Source: Ancylobacter defluvii
GTDB lineage: Bacteria > Pseudomonadota > Alphaproteobacteria > Rhizobiales > Xanthobacteraceae
NCBI RefSeq assembly: GCF_018390605.1
Contig: NZ_JAHBGD010000024.1
Location: forward strand, 310,001 to 374,000
DNA length: 64,000 nt
Direction: 5' to 3'
Shown: piece after piece, positions 8,199 to 17,246 of the stretch
Layout of the letters: each line of letters begins with the position of its first letter
How positions within the stretch are numbered: position 1 is the first letter of the stretch
Program-made: the position numbers and the translations under genes
Notes under the pieces: model-generated
Database searches by the model: none
What the model saw: the letters and a program-made list of their open reading frames with translations, nothing else
Told to the model about the DNA's origin: nothing

Positions 8199-8747
8199 AT
8201 GGACAGCCTCGCCGCCGCCCCGCCCCGCTACCGCGAACTCGATCCCGCCGGGCTCGACGCCGACCAGCGCCGCATCTTCGAGGAGATCGGCCGCCCGCGC
8301 GCCGGCGCGGTTCCGGCGCCGTTCCACATCTATGTCGAGAGCCCCGAGCTCGCCGCCACCGCCCAGGCGGTCGGCGCCTTCTGCCGCTACCGCACCGGCC
8401 TGCCGCCGCGGCTGTCGGAGCTCGCCATCCTCACCACGGCGTCCTATTGGGGCGCCGCATACGAGTTCACCGTGCACGCCCGCGAGGCCCGCAAGGCCGG
8501 GGTGCCGGAGTTCGAGATCGAGGCGCTCGCCGCCGGCCACCGCCCGGATTTCACCGAGGCCGATGCGGCGCTGGTGCATGATTTCGCCAGCGCCGTCTAC
8601 CAGCACCAGGACGTGCCCGACGCGCTGTTCGCCGCCGCGGTCGAGCGTTTCGGCCGCCGGACGGTGATCGAGCTGACCGGCCTGCTCGGCTACTACTCGA
8701 TGCTGGCCATCGCCCTGCGGGTGTTTCGCGTACCGCCGCCCGCGTGA
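8199..8747 (+). CDS. Carboxymuconolactone decarboxylase-like (CMD/AhpD fold) protein
   Basis: A 182-residue protein of the carboxymuconolactone decarboxylase family. The core LSELAILTTASYWGAAYEFTVHAREARKAGV matches in two adjoining parts: LSELAILTTASYW, then GAAYEFTVHAREA, with the histidine retained. The CxxC redox pair of AhpD-type members is absent, so a decarboxylase or lyase-like role is more likely than peroxidase reduction. It fits an aromatic-acid pathway next to the ACMSD-like gene, but the true reaction cannot be read. It precedes the LysR gene at 8812 on the same strand. Confidence 0.85.
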   Translation: MDSLAAAPPRYRELDPAGLDADQRRIFEEIGRPRAGAVPAPFHIYVESPELAATAQAVGAFCRYRTGLPPRLSELAILTTASYWGAAYEFTVHAREARKAGVPEFEIEALAAGHRPDFTEADAALVHDFASAVYQHQDVPDALFAAAVERFGRRTVIELTGLLGYYSMLAIALRVFRVPPPA

Positions 8748-8811
8748 GAGGATCATCACCACAAAGGGGGGCGCATCATAACAAAACAGGCCCCTCCCGG
8801 AGGAAAACGCC

Positions 8812-9771
8812 ATGGAACTGCGCAGCATCGAAGCCTTCGTGCGTGTTGCCGAACTCGGCAGCATCACCCGGGCGTCCCGCGATCTCGGCATCGTCCAGCC
8901 GGCACTCAGCCGCCACATCCAGCGCATCGAGACCGAAATCGGCACGCCGCTGCTGGTGCGCCTGCCGCGCGGCGTGCAGCTCACCCTCGCCGGCCGCCGG
9001 TTTCTGCAACATAGCCGCCGGATATTGCAGGAAGTCGCCCGCGCCACCGAGGAGATGAATATCGGTGGCGACTGCCTGTCCGGCCGGGTGGTGGTCGGCA
9101 TCTCGCCGACGCTGTCCTCGCTGCTGGCGCCCGGCCTCATCGAGCGCTGCGCCTCGACCTATCCGGCGATCAACCTGACCATCGTCGAGGAGTTCACCCG
9201 CCGGCTGCAGGTCGATCTCGTCAACAGCCAGGTCGACCTCGCCTTGCTCACCAACCCGCCGCCGAACCGGGCGCTGCGCTTCACCGCCGTGCTCACCGAG
9301 CCGATCGTGGTGGTGATGCCGCGCCAGTCGCGCGGCGTCTCGCCGGTGGTGACGCTGGACGAGCTCGCCTCGACGCCGATGCTGGTGACGCGCGGCATCC
9401 GGGCGCTGGTCGACGAACAGCTGGCCTCGCATGGCGTGTGCATCGAGGTCGATTGCGAGATCGACGCGGTGGAGGCGATCCGGCGCATGCTGCTGCGCGG
9501 GCGCGGCGCCTCGATCATGCCGATCTCCGCCTTCCGCAAGGAGATCGACGAGGGCCTGCTCACCGGCCTCGCTGTGGGCGGGGTCAATCTCAGCCGCACC
9601 ATCATGCTCTCGCATGTCGGCGACAATGTCAGCGCCGCCGCCCATGTGGTGATGGGGTTGCTGCGGGCCGAGATCGACGCCCTCGCCCAGCGCGGCATCT
9701 TCAGCGCCCTGCCGGACAGCGCCTCGCATTGGGCACCGCCGCAGCAGCGCGCGCTGGCCGGCGTCGCCTGA
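8812..9771 (+). CDS. LysR-family transcriptional regulator
   Basis: A 319-residue LysR protein starting MELRSIEAFVRVAELGSIT with the helix-turn-helix in residues 1-60 and an effector domain after about 90. A strong CGGAGGAAAA ribosome site precedes the ATG. The 64-bp spacer upstream contains an AT-rich stretch (ATCATAACAAAAC), so it may have its own promoter. It is convergent with the tctABC-dehydrogenase operon and lies between the two halves of the catabolic island, and is a candidate regulator of either. Confidence 0.9.
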   Translation: MELRSIEAFVRVAELGSITRASRDLGIVQPALSRHIQRIETEIGTPLLVRLPRGVQLTLAGRRFLQHSRRILQEVARATEEMNIGGDCLSGRVVVGISPTLSSLLAPGLIERCASTYPAINLTIVEEFTRRLQVDLVNSQVDLALLTNPPPNRALRFTAVLTEPIVVVMPRQSRGVSPVVTLDELASTPMLVTRGIRALVDEQLASHGVCIEVDCEIDAVEAIRRMLLRGRGASIMPISAFRKEIDEGLLTGLAVGGVNLSRTIMLSHVGDNVSAAAHVVMGLLRAEIDALAQRGIFSALPDSASHWAPPQQRALAGVA

Positions 9772-9797
9772 CGCCGCTTCGCCCTTCCGCACATGAA

Positions 9798-9824
9798 AAC
9801 GGCCGGGCAGCAAGCCCGGCCGTT
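9798..9824 (+). terminator. Terminator after LysR gene
   Basis: A perfect 11-bp stem (AACGGCCGGGC / GCCCGGCCGTT) with loop AGCAA, 27 bp after the LysR stop. It is preceded by AA and followed by GTCGTTT, so it can work in both directions between the convergent genes. Confidence 0.75.
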
Positions 9825-9834
9825 GTCGTTTGCC

Positions 9835-9864
9835 CCCAACCTCGTTCGTCCCAACCTCGTTTGC
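9835..9864. repeat. 15-bp tandem duplication between two hairpins
   Basis: Two adjacent copies of a 15-bp unit (CCCAACCTCGTTCGT and CCCAACCTCGTTTGC, 13 of 15 identical) fill the space between the terminators of the convergent transcripts. No coding or binding role is evident. Confidence 0.6.
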
Positions 9865-9867
9865 CCC

Positions 9868-9901
9868 GGGCATCGGCCGGGCCTCCGCCCGGCCGATGCC
9901 C
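9868..9901 (-). terminator. Hairpin terminator of the minus-strand tct operon
   Basis: A perfect 15-bp stem (GGGCATCGGCCGGGC / GCCCGGCCGATGCCC) with a CTCC loop ends 4 bp from the tctA stop codon at 9906. It lacks a T tract, so it may stop transcription weakly or protect the 3' end. Confidence 0.65.
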
Positions 9902-9905
9902 GCCG

Positions 9906-11414
9906 TCAGTCGGTGCTCTCCTCGAAGGCCCGCTGCCGGGTCACCCGGATCATCGGCGCGATCAGCACCACCAGCAGCAGCACGGTCAGCACCAGGAAGC
10001 TCAGGCTGATCGGCCGCTGCAGAAACACCATCGGGTCGCCATGCGAGATCAGCAGCGCCCGGCGCAGCGTCTCCTCGATCATCGGCCCGAGGATGAAGCC
10101 GAGCAGCAGCGGCGCCGGCTCGCAGTGCAGGCGCTTCATCAGGTAGCCGAACCCGCCGAAGATCGCCGCCAGCATCACGTCGAGGGCGTTGTTGTTGATG
10201 GAGTACACGCCGATGCAGCAGAACAGCATGATCGCCGGATAGAGCATGCGGTAGGGCACCGAGAGCAGCTTCACCCAGATGCCGACCAGCGGCAGGTTGA
10301 GCACCACCAGCATCAGGTTGCCGAGCCACATCGACGCTATGAGGCCCCAGAACAGGTCGGGCCGCTGGTTCATGAGCTGCGGTCCGGGCGAGAGGCCCTG
10401 CATCATCAGCGCGCCGATCATCAGCGCCATCACCGCGCTGGAGGGCAAGCCCAGCGTCAGCATCGGGATGAAGGCGGTCTGCGCGGCCGCGTTGTTGGCC
10501 GCCTCCGGGCCGGCGACCCCCTCGATGGCGCCCTTGCCGAACTCGCCGGGGGTCTTGGAGAGCTTCTTCTCCAGCGCATAGGTGGAAAAGGAGGCCAGCA
10601 CCGGCCCGCCGCCCGGCAGCAGGCCGAGGCAGCCGCCGAGAAACGTGCCGCGCAGCGCCGGCTTGATGAAGCGCTTTATGTCCGCCCAGCGCGGCCACAG
10701 CCCGTGCACCTCCTTCACGAAGCTGCGCCCGCCCTCGCTCTGCCCGAGATTGGAGATGGTCTCGCCGATGCCGAACATGCCCATGGCGATGACGGCGAAG
10801 TCGATGCCGTCACCGAAGGCGGGAATGCCGAAGGTGTAGCGCTCCAGGCTGGTATTGGCGTCGATGCCGATGGTGCCGAGCAGGATGCCGACCAGGATCA
10901 TGCCGATCGCCTTGACCACCGAGCCATGGGCGAGGATCACCGCCGCCACCAGGCCGAACAGCATCAGCGAGAAATAGTCCGCCGGCCCGAAGTCGAGCGC
11001 CACCTCCGCCAGCGCCGGCGCCGCCACCGCGATCACCAGCGTCGCCAGCGTGCCGGCGATGAAGGAACACAGCGCGGCGGTGGCGAGCGCGAGGCCCGCC
11101 TGCCCCTTGCGGGCCATCTGGTAGCCGTCGATGGCGGTGACCACCGAGGAACTCTCGCCGGGCAGGTTGACCAGGATGGCGGTGGTCGAGCCACCATATT
11201 GCGCGCCGTAATAGATGCCGGCGAGCATGATCAGCGCCGCCGGCGCCGGTAGCGCGAAGGTCACCGGCAGCAGGATCGAGATGGTCGCCACCGGCCCGAG
11301 GCCCGGCAGCACGCCGATGACGGTGCCGAGCAGCACGCCGAGGAAGCCGTAGAGCAGGTTCGCCGGCGTCAGTGCCACCGAGAAGCCGAGCAGCAAGTCG
11401 TTGAACAGTTCCAT
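9906..11414 (-). CDS. tctA: TctA large permease subunit of a TTT transporter
   Basis: A complete TctA of 502 residues. The start at 11414 gives the family N-terminus MELFNDLLLGFSVALTP; the frame is open 17 codons further. Two copies of the TctA hallmark are visible: LPGLGPVATISILLP near residue 45 and LPGGGPVLASFSTYALEK later, plus GAIEGVAGPEAANNAAAQT and LTLGLPSSAVM. The last motif reads SSAV where the first TctA in this window has GSAS. It lies 10 bp after tctB and with tctC forms a complete three-component carboxylate importer. Confidence 0.95.
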   Translation of the reverse strand: MELFNDLLLGFSVALTPANLLYGFLGVLLGTVIGVLPGLGPVATISILLPVTFALPAPAALIMLAGIYYGAQYGGSTTAILVNLPGESSSVVTAIDGYQMARKGQAGLALATAALCSFIAGTLATLVIAVAAPALAEVALDFGPADYFSLMLFGLVAAVILAHGSVVKAIGMILVGILLGTIGIDANTSLERYTFGIPAFGDGIDFAVIAMGMFGIGETISNLGQSEGGRSFVKEVHGLWPRWADIKRFIKPALRGTFLGGCLGLLPGGGPVLASFSTYALEKKLSKTPGEFGKGAIEGVAGPEAANNAAAQTAFIPMLTLGLPSSAVMALMIGALMMQGLSPGPQLMNQRPDLFWGLIASMWLGNLMLVVLNLPLVGIWVKLLSVPYRMLYPAIMLFCCIGVYSINNNALDVMLAAIFGGFGYLMKRLHCEPAPLLLGFILGPMIEETLRRALLISHGDPMVFLQRPISLSFLVLTVLLLVVLIAPMIRVTRQRAFEESTD

Positions 11415-11424
11415 CGGACCGCCC

Positions 11425-11871
11425 TCACCAGAGCCGGGTGGCGGGCAGATGCAGCCCGAGACCATAGGAGAACAGCACGAGGCAGAAGCCCACCAGCCCC
11501 ACCGCCAGCAGCGCGGTCTCCAGCGGCTTGTAGTGGCGGCCGGCGATACGCGCGCCGATCACCACCGCCAGACCGGCGACGGGGAAGCCCCAGTCCTCGA
11601 TCAGCAGCCCGAACAGCAGGATGCTGCCGATGAGCAGCAGCAGCGGCCGGACGTCGATGGCGCCGATCTCCTCGGTCTCGGTCAGGAAGGAGCGGATGAT
11701 GAGGATGCCGCCCAGCAGGATGAGACCGCTGCTCACCATCAGCGGGAAATAGCCGGCGCCCATGCGGGCGGCGGTCCCGATCGGGTAGTCCGAACCGATG
11801 ATGATGGCGAGCGCGCCGAGGCTGCAGAAGAACAGCCCGGTGAGGAAGTCGGAGGAAAGCTTGATGTCCAT
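11425..11871 (-). CDS. tctB: TctB small membrane subunit of a TTT transporter
   Basis: A small membrane protein of 148 residues with four predicted hydrophobic segments, including FLTGLFFCSLGALAIII near the N-terminus and ALLAVGLVGFCLVLFSYGL near the C-terminus. This is the size and layout of TctB. ATG at 11871 (MDIKLSSDF) is preferred; the alternative at 11889 would add six residues. It lies 10 bp upstream of tctA. Confidence 0.9.
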   Translation of the reverse strand: MDIKLSSDFLTGLFFCSLGALAIIIGSDYPIGTAARMGAGYFPLMVSSGLILLGGILIIRSFLTETEEIGAIDVRPLLLLIGSILLFGLLIEDWGFPVAGLAVVIGARIAGRHYKPLETALLAVGLVGFCLVLFSYGLGLHLPATRLW

Positions 11872-11946
11872 GGATGACCCCGTTTCCACCTCGGCCGCGC
11901 GGAGCGCGCGTCGGCACGATGGCGGCAGGATGACCGGATGTGACGT

Positions 11947-11983
11947 GTCGAGGCCGGCACCGCTTGCGGCGGCCGGCCTCGAC
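11947..11983 (-). terminator. Strong intercistronic hairpin between tctC and tctB
   Basis: A perfect 12-bp stem (GTCGAGGCCGGC / GCCGGCCTCGAC) with a 13-base loop sits in the 144-bp space between tctC and tctB. No T tract follows on the minus strand. It is placed to end or stabilise the tctC part of the transcript, so the binding protein can be made in excess over the permease. The role is inferred from position. Confidence 0.6.
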
Positions 11984-12015
11984 CTGTCGGAGCGAAAGGG
12001 CGCAAGTCGGCCGGA

Positions 12016-13032
12016 TCAGTCGGCTTTCGCGCCGATTTCCTTGATGACGCCGCTCCATTTGTCGGCGTCGGCCTGGATGTAGGCCTTGAAGTCCGCCGGG
12101 CTGGGGCTGGAGACCGCGATCACGCCGGATTCACCCATGCGCTCGCGGATGGTCGGGTCCTTCATCGCCTCGACCACCGCCGCATGCAGCTTGTCGATGA
12201 TCGGCTGCGGCGTGCCGGCCGGCGCGAGCACGCCCTGCCAGGAAGAGGAGACGCTCTTGGGGAAGCCCTGCTCGGTCATGGTCGGCACGTCCGGCAATTG
12301 CGGCACGCGCTGCTTGGTCGAGACGCCGAGCGCCTTCAGCCGCCCGCCCTTCACATGGTTGATGCCGGAGGAGATGGTGACGAACATCAGGCTGACATGC
12401 CCGCCCATGACGTCGGCGGCGGCCGGTCCGGCACCGCCCTTATAGGGCACGTGGATCATGTCGAGCCCCGCCTCGCGGCGGAACGCCTCCATCTCCAGCC
12501 GGTTGACCGAGCCGGTGCCGGGCGAGGCGAAGTTCACCTGCCCCGGCCGCGCCTTCACATACTCCACCAGTTCCTTGACGTTGTTGGGCGGGAACTTCGG
12601 GTTGGCGATCAGCAGGCCGGGAGTGTCGGCGACGATGGAGATCGGGATGAAGTCCTGCAGCGGCTTCACCCGGAGGCTGGAGAAGATGTAGGGGTTGATC
12701 GACACCGTGCCGACATTGCCGAGGAACAGCGTGTAGCCGTCCGGCTTGGCGCGGGCGGCGAGGTCCATGCCGACATTGCCGGCGGCGCCGTCGCGGTTCT
12801 CCACAACGATCTGCTGGCCGAGGATCTGCGACAGCCGCGGCTGCAGCAGCCGGGCGGCGAAGTCCGAGGCGCCGCCCGGCGCAAACGGCACGATCAGGGT
12901 GATCGGCTGGTTGGGATAGTCGGCTTGCGCCGAAGCGGGCCGCGTGGTGGCGAGGCCGGCGGCCAGCACGGCCCCGGCCAGGGCCACGCCGGAAAGCACG
13001 GCACGGCGGGTGACAGGCAGACAGGCTTTCAT
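12016..13032 (-). CDS. tctC: TctC/Bug-family periplasmic binding protein
   Basis: A 338-residue extracytoplasmic solute receptor of the Bug family. The signal region begins MKACLPVTRRAVLSGVALAG and ends in an ASA-Q-like cleavage site near residue 35, with a twin-arginine pair. The mature start YPNQPITLIVPFAPGGASD is the family's ligand-binding loop. It opens the tctCBA group and delivers a carboxylic acid to TctAB. It is separated from the permease genes by a strong hairpin. Confidence 0.94.
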   Translation of the reverse strand: MKACLPVTRRAVLSGVALAGAVLAAGLATTRPASAQADYPNQPITLIVPFAPGGASDFAARLLQPRLSQILGQQIVVENRDGAAGNVGMDLAARAKPDGYTLFLGNVGTVSINPYIFSSLRVKPLQDFIPISIVADTPGLLIANPKFPPNNVKELVEYVKARPGQVNFASPGTGSVNRLEMEAFRREAGLDMIHVPYKGGAGPAAADVMGGHVSLMFVTISSGINHVKGGRLKALGVSTKQRVPQLPDVPTMTEQGFPKSVSSSWQGVLAPAGTPQPIIDKLHAAVVEAMKDPTIRERMGESGVIAVSSPSPADFKAYIQADADKWSGVIKEIGAKAD

Positions 13033-13122
13033 CGTTCCCTCCCAGGAATCGCGGCGCCGCTTCTTGTTGTGGCTGGCGCCGTTTCAGCTTGCAGTGTCAG
13101 GCACTCGATCGTCAGGCACGCC

Positions 13123-14259
13123 TCAGGCCATCGCGGCCTCGCGCATCATCTCGCGCTCGCCTTCGACTTCCAGCGGCAGCTTCACCGGCCGCTTCAGCTT
13201 GGCGGAGAGGTCGAGCGCCTTGGTCAGCATCAGCCGGTTATGCGCCTCCGCCGCCGTGGCGTGCTGGGTCGGCAGGTCGAGCGCGATGCGGTTGAGCCAG
13301 GATTCGGTCTCGGTGCGCATCGGCCCGCGCAATTCGCCGAGCGCCATGTCGCCGGGCGGGTAGCTGCCCATGAAGTCGACGAGGCGGGTCTTGTCCGGCA
13401 GGTAGCCCTCCTCCTGCGGCGCCGAGACCGCCAGCACGATATCGCGATGGGTGTCGTCGATGGTCAGCACGCCGGTGGTGCCGACGATACCGACCTCGAG
13501 GCTGTACACCGCACCGGGCCAGGTCACCGGCAATGCCCAGGAAATGTTGAGGTGATAGATCGAGCCGTCGCTCATCATGATCATGCCGGCGGTGCCGTCG
13601 ATGCCGCGCCAGTCAGGGCCGAGCACCTTGTCGACCGAGCGGGCATAGACCTCCACCGGCGTCTTGGCCTCCAGGTACCACATGACGATGTCGAGGGCGT
13701 GGGTGCCGGAGATCACCATCGGCGAGATGGTCTCCGGCGCATTGGAGCGGCGGTAATTGTCGATCGCCACCAGCCGGTTCATGAAGGCGCGCGACGTCAC
13801 CATGGTCACGTCGCCGAGCGCGCCGGTGCGCACCTTCTCCTTGGCGGCGAGCCAGCGGCGGCGGAAGCGCTGGGTGTAGCCGACCACCGCGTCGACGCCG
13901 GACGCCTCGATCTCGCGCAGCACCCGGGCCGAGTCGCCCAGATGCGTCGCCAGCGGCTTCTCGATCAGCATCGGCAGCTCGCGCTCCAGCGCCGCCATCA
14001 CCGGATCGACATGCAAATGCTCGTCGGTGGCGACGATCACCGCCGTCACCTCCGGCCGCCTCAAGAGTTCGCGGTGATCGGTGGTGACGAAATCGGCGCC
14101 GATCTCGGCACCGACGCGCCGCCCCTTTTCGGGATCGATCTCGGCGAGGCCGATCCACTCCACCGCCGGATGGCGGGCGGCCACCGCGCCGCGGAACAGG
14201 CCGACGCGTCCGGCGCCGACGATGGCGAGGCCGATGCCCTTGGGCGAGTTGCGGCGCAT
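13123..14259 (-). CDS. Gfo/Idh/MocA-family dehydrogenase (second of tandem pair)
   Basis: A 378-residue oxidoreductase with Rossmann motif AIVGAGRVGLFRGAV and the EKPLAT motif. The C-terminal domain contains SGTHALDIVMWYLEAK and TGVLTIDDTHRDIV. The start at 14259 overlaps the stop of the upstream paralogue (ATGA); the frame is open about 124 codons further but that stretch is the other gene read out of phase. It shares the IDDTHRD signature and layout with its neighbour, pointing to an old duplication or a two-subunit enzyme. Probable role: oxidation of a cyclic or sugar-like acid imported by TctABC. Confidence 0.9.
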   Translation of the reverse strand: MRRNSPKGIGLAIVGAGRVGLFRGAVAARHPAVEWIGLAEIDPEKGRRVGAEIGADFVTTDHRELLRRPEVTAVIVATDEHLHVDPVMAALERELPMLIEKPLATHLGDSARVLREIEASGVDAVVGYTQRFRRRWLAAKEKVRTGALGDVTMVTSRAFMNRLVAIDNYRRSNAPETISPMVISGTHALDIVMWYLEAKTPVEVYARSVDKVLGPDWRGIDGTAGMIMMSDGSIYHLNISWALPVTWPGAVYSLEVGIVGTTGVLTIDDTHRDIVLAVSAPQEEGYLPDKTRLVDFMGSYPPGDMALGELRGPMRTETESWLNRIALDLPTQHATAAEAHNRLMLTKALDLSAKLKRPVKLPLEVEGEREMMREAAMA

Positions 14260-15326
14260 CACAGGGCTCCCTCGGCGATCTTGACGGCGTCGGCATTGGA
14301 GAATGGCAGGTCCACCGGCTCGTTGGTCTCGGAGGACAGGTCGGCGGCGATATAGACCTCCATCACCGTGCGGGCGGCGGCGGGTGTCACCATGACGTCG
14401 CGGTCGAAGATCACCGCTTCGAGGAAGTGCAGCGTCTCCGGCCCCATGGCGCCGGCATAGACATGGTCGACCTGCTCGCCCGGCATGGTCGACATCGGGA
14501 ACACGCTGCCGCCAGTCATGGTGTTGAGCCAGACATCGCGATGGGTGTCGTCGATGATCAGCGCGCCTTCCGAGCCGACCAGCTCGATCCAGGTGGAGGA
14601 GAAATTCGGATAGCCGGGCGGCAGGATCCACCCCGCCCCGACCACCACCACGCAGCCATTGTCCATGGTCACGGTGATGAACTGGCAGTCATAGGCCTGC
14701 GTCGCCGGGTACATCACCCGCTGCACGCCCTGGGCGTAGACGCGCACCGGCTTGGCCGGCTCCAGCAGCCAGAACACGAAGTCGAGGTCGTGCGTCGCTT
14801 CCATCGCCGCCGGCGAAAGCTTGCCGCGGCCGGTGATCTTCTTGCCGAGGCCGCGGGTGATGTGGCGGCTCACCAGCGCGCTCACCGGCACGCCCAGCGT
14901 GCCGTCGACGATCTTCTTCCTGGCGTAGGCGAATTTCGGGTTGAAGCGCTGCGAATAGCCGATGGTGAACTTCACCCCCTTGCGGCGTGCAATGGCGATG
15001 AGATCGTCCGCCTCGTGGAGTTCGAGCGCGATCGGCTTTTCGAGGAAGACATGCTTGCCCACCTCCAGCGCCGCCTTGGCTATAGGGTAATGCGTGCTCT
15101 CCGGCGTGGCGCAGACATAGACCGCCTCGATATCGGCATTGCCGACGATGTCGCGGTAATCCGCCGTCACGGTCTTGGCGCCGGTGCGCTCGGCGACCTC
15201 CTTCCGGCGCTCGTCACGGGTTTCCGCCACATGCAGGTTCTTGACGAGCGGGCTGGCCGCCAGAGTTTCGGCGCGAATACCTCCGCACCATCCTGTGCCA
15301 ATGACGGCGACGTCTATCTGCCTCAT
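14259..15326 (-). CDS. Gfo/Idh/MocA-family dehydrogenase (first of tandem pair)
   Basis: A 355-residue oxidoreductase beginning MRQIDVAVIGTGWCGGI (Rossmann glycines), followed by the EKPIALE motif, TIGYSQRFNPKFAYA, ATHDLDFVFWLLEPAKP and ALIIDDTHRDVW. A GGTGGAG ribosome site precedes the ATG at 15326; the frame is open 16 codons further. It is first in the minus-strand operon with its paralogue, followed by tctC, B and A. Its partner shares the same IDDTHRD core, so they may form a hetero-oligomer or act on successive intermediates. Confidence 0.9.
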   Translation of the reverse strand: MRQIDVAVIGTGWCGGIRAETLAASPLVKNLHVAETRDERRKEVAERTGAKTVTADYRDIVGNADIEAVYVCATPESTHYPIAKAALEVGKHVFLEKPIALELHEADDLIAIARRKGVKFTIGYSQRFNPKFAYARKKIVDGTLGVPVSALVSRHITRGLGKKITGRGKLSPAAMEATHDLDFVFWLLEPAKPVRVYAQGVQRVMYPATQAYDCQFITVTMDNGCVVVVGAGWILPPGYPNFSSTWIELVGSEGALIIDDTHRDVWLNTMTGGSVFPMSTMPGEQVDHVYAGAMGPETLHFLEAVIFDRDVMVTPAAARTVMEVYIAADLSSETNEPVDLPFSNADAVKIAEGAL

Positions 15327-15678
15327 CGTTCTCCACCCTAGGTCACATCTTTTATTTGACCGGGAGCGGATCATGCGGGGCTACGCCGCGCAAATACTCT
15401 TTCGCCATTGGCACATAGTGAAAGGGCATGGGTCGGGCGAAACGGGCGCGGCGGCTTTCGCCTGCGCAGGGCGACCTTAGCGCATGCTGTTAGCTTTCGT
15501 GTAATTCTGATAAAGTCAATTATACGCCCATCTATCCCACGCATACGAAGCCGTCACGCACGTATAGCCATATATGACTGAAGCATCCGGGGAATAGTGC
15601 TGAAGATACCGCTCCGTTGAAGGATCGGCTCGTGCCCGCCGGGACGTGGCGCGCGGCCGTCGAGCGAGGGGAGCACCG
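15327..15678. other. 352-bp divergent promoter region
   Basis: This gap separates the minus-strand dehydrogenase-tct operon from the plus-strand molybdenum hydroxylase operon. It is less GC-rich in the middle (15484-15570). A TATAAT-like hexamer reads on the minus strand at 15524-15519 without a good -35. No coding signal, tRNA or clear dyad was found. Confidence 0.5.
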
Positions 15679-16246
<568 letters not shown>

Positions 16247-16260
<14 letters not shown>

Positions 16261-17242
16261 CTATGTGCGGGCGACCAGCGTCGCCGATGCGGTCCGGGCC
16301 TTCGGCGCCGCCGGACCCGATACCCGCCTGCTTGCCGGCGGCACCACCCTCTATGATCTGATGAAGCTGGGCGTGGAAACGCCGGCGCATGTCATCGACG
16401 TCAACGGGCTGCGCGAGCTGGAAACCATCGATACGTCGCAGCCCGACGAGCTGGTGTTCGGCGCCCTCGCCCGCATGAGCGACGTCGCCGCCGATCCGGT
16501 GATCGCGGGCGAATATCCGGCGCTGGCGGAATCGCTGTGGCGCGCCGCCTCGCAGCAATTGCGCAACATGGCGAGCGTCGGCGGCAACCTGCTCCAGCGC
16601 ACCCGCTGCGCCTATTTCCGCGGCGGCGAGCCCTTTGCCTGCAACAAGCGCGCGCCGGGCAGCGGCTGCGCGGCGCAGGAGGGCATCGACCGCGGCCATG
16701 CCCTGTTCGGCGGCAGCGAGGCCTGCATCGCCGTCTATCCCGGCGACTGGGCCGTCGCGCTCGCCGCCTTCGAGGCACAGGTGGATGTCGAGGGCCCGCA
16801 CGGCCCGCGCAGCCTTGCCATCGAGGCGCTGCATGTCGAGCCGGGCCGCACGCCCGATGTCGAGACCACGCTGGCGCCGGGCGAGATCATCGTGCGCATC
16901 CGGGTGCCGAAGACCCCGCTGGGCCGCGCCTCGACCTATCACAAGATCCGCGACCGCGAATCCTATGCCTTCGCGCTGGTCTCGGTGGCCGCCGCGCTGC
17001 GGATGGAAGGCGACATGGTGGCCGAGGCGCGTCTCGCCCTCGGCGGTGTCGCCACCCGGCCATGGCGGGTGCGCGCGGCCGAGGCGGTGCTGCGCGGCCA
17101 GCCCTTCACCCCGGCGCTCGCCCGCCGCGCCGGCGAGGCCGCGCTCAGCGGCGCCCGGCCGGGCCGGATGAACGCCTTCAAGGTCGAGCTCGGCATCCGT
17201 GCCGTCGCCGACGCCCTGTCCATCGCCCGGCAGAGGGGCTGA
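16247..17242 (+). CDS. paoB: Molybdenum hydroxylase FAD subunit with extra 4Fe-4S cysteines (PaoB-like)
   Basis: A 331-residue FAD-binding subunit. FAD contacts are LLAGGTTLYDLMK (residues 28-40) and SVGGNLLQRTRC. Four cysteines, C121, C132, C141 and C160 (RTRCAYFR, FACNKR, GSGCAA, EACIA), match the 4Fe-4S insertion seen in PaoB and 4-hydroxybenzoyl-CoA reductase beta subunits and absent from xanthine dehydrogenase. It lies between the 2Fe-2S and Mo subunits with overlapping or 4-bp junctions, so the three are one translational unit. Confidence 0.93.
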
Positions 17243-17246
17243 TCCG

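Noticed and set aside
15519-15524. TATAAT on the minus strand as the promoter of the dehydrogenase-tct operon
   Set aside because: No acceptable -35 element lies 16-18 bases upstream and it is about 190 bases from the start codon; kept only as a note.
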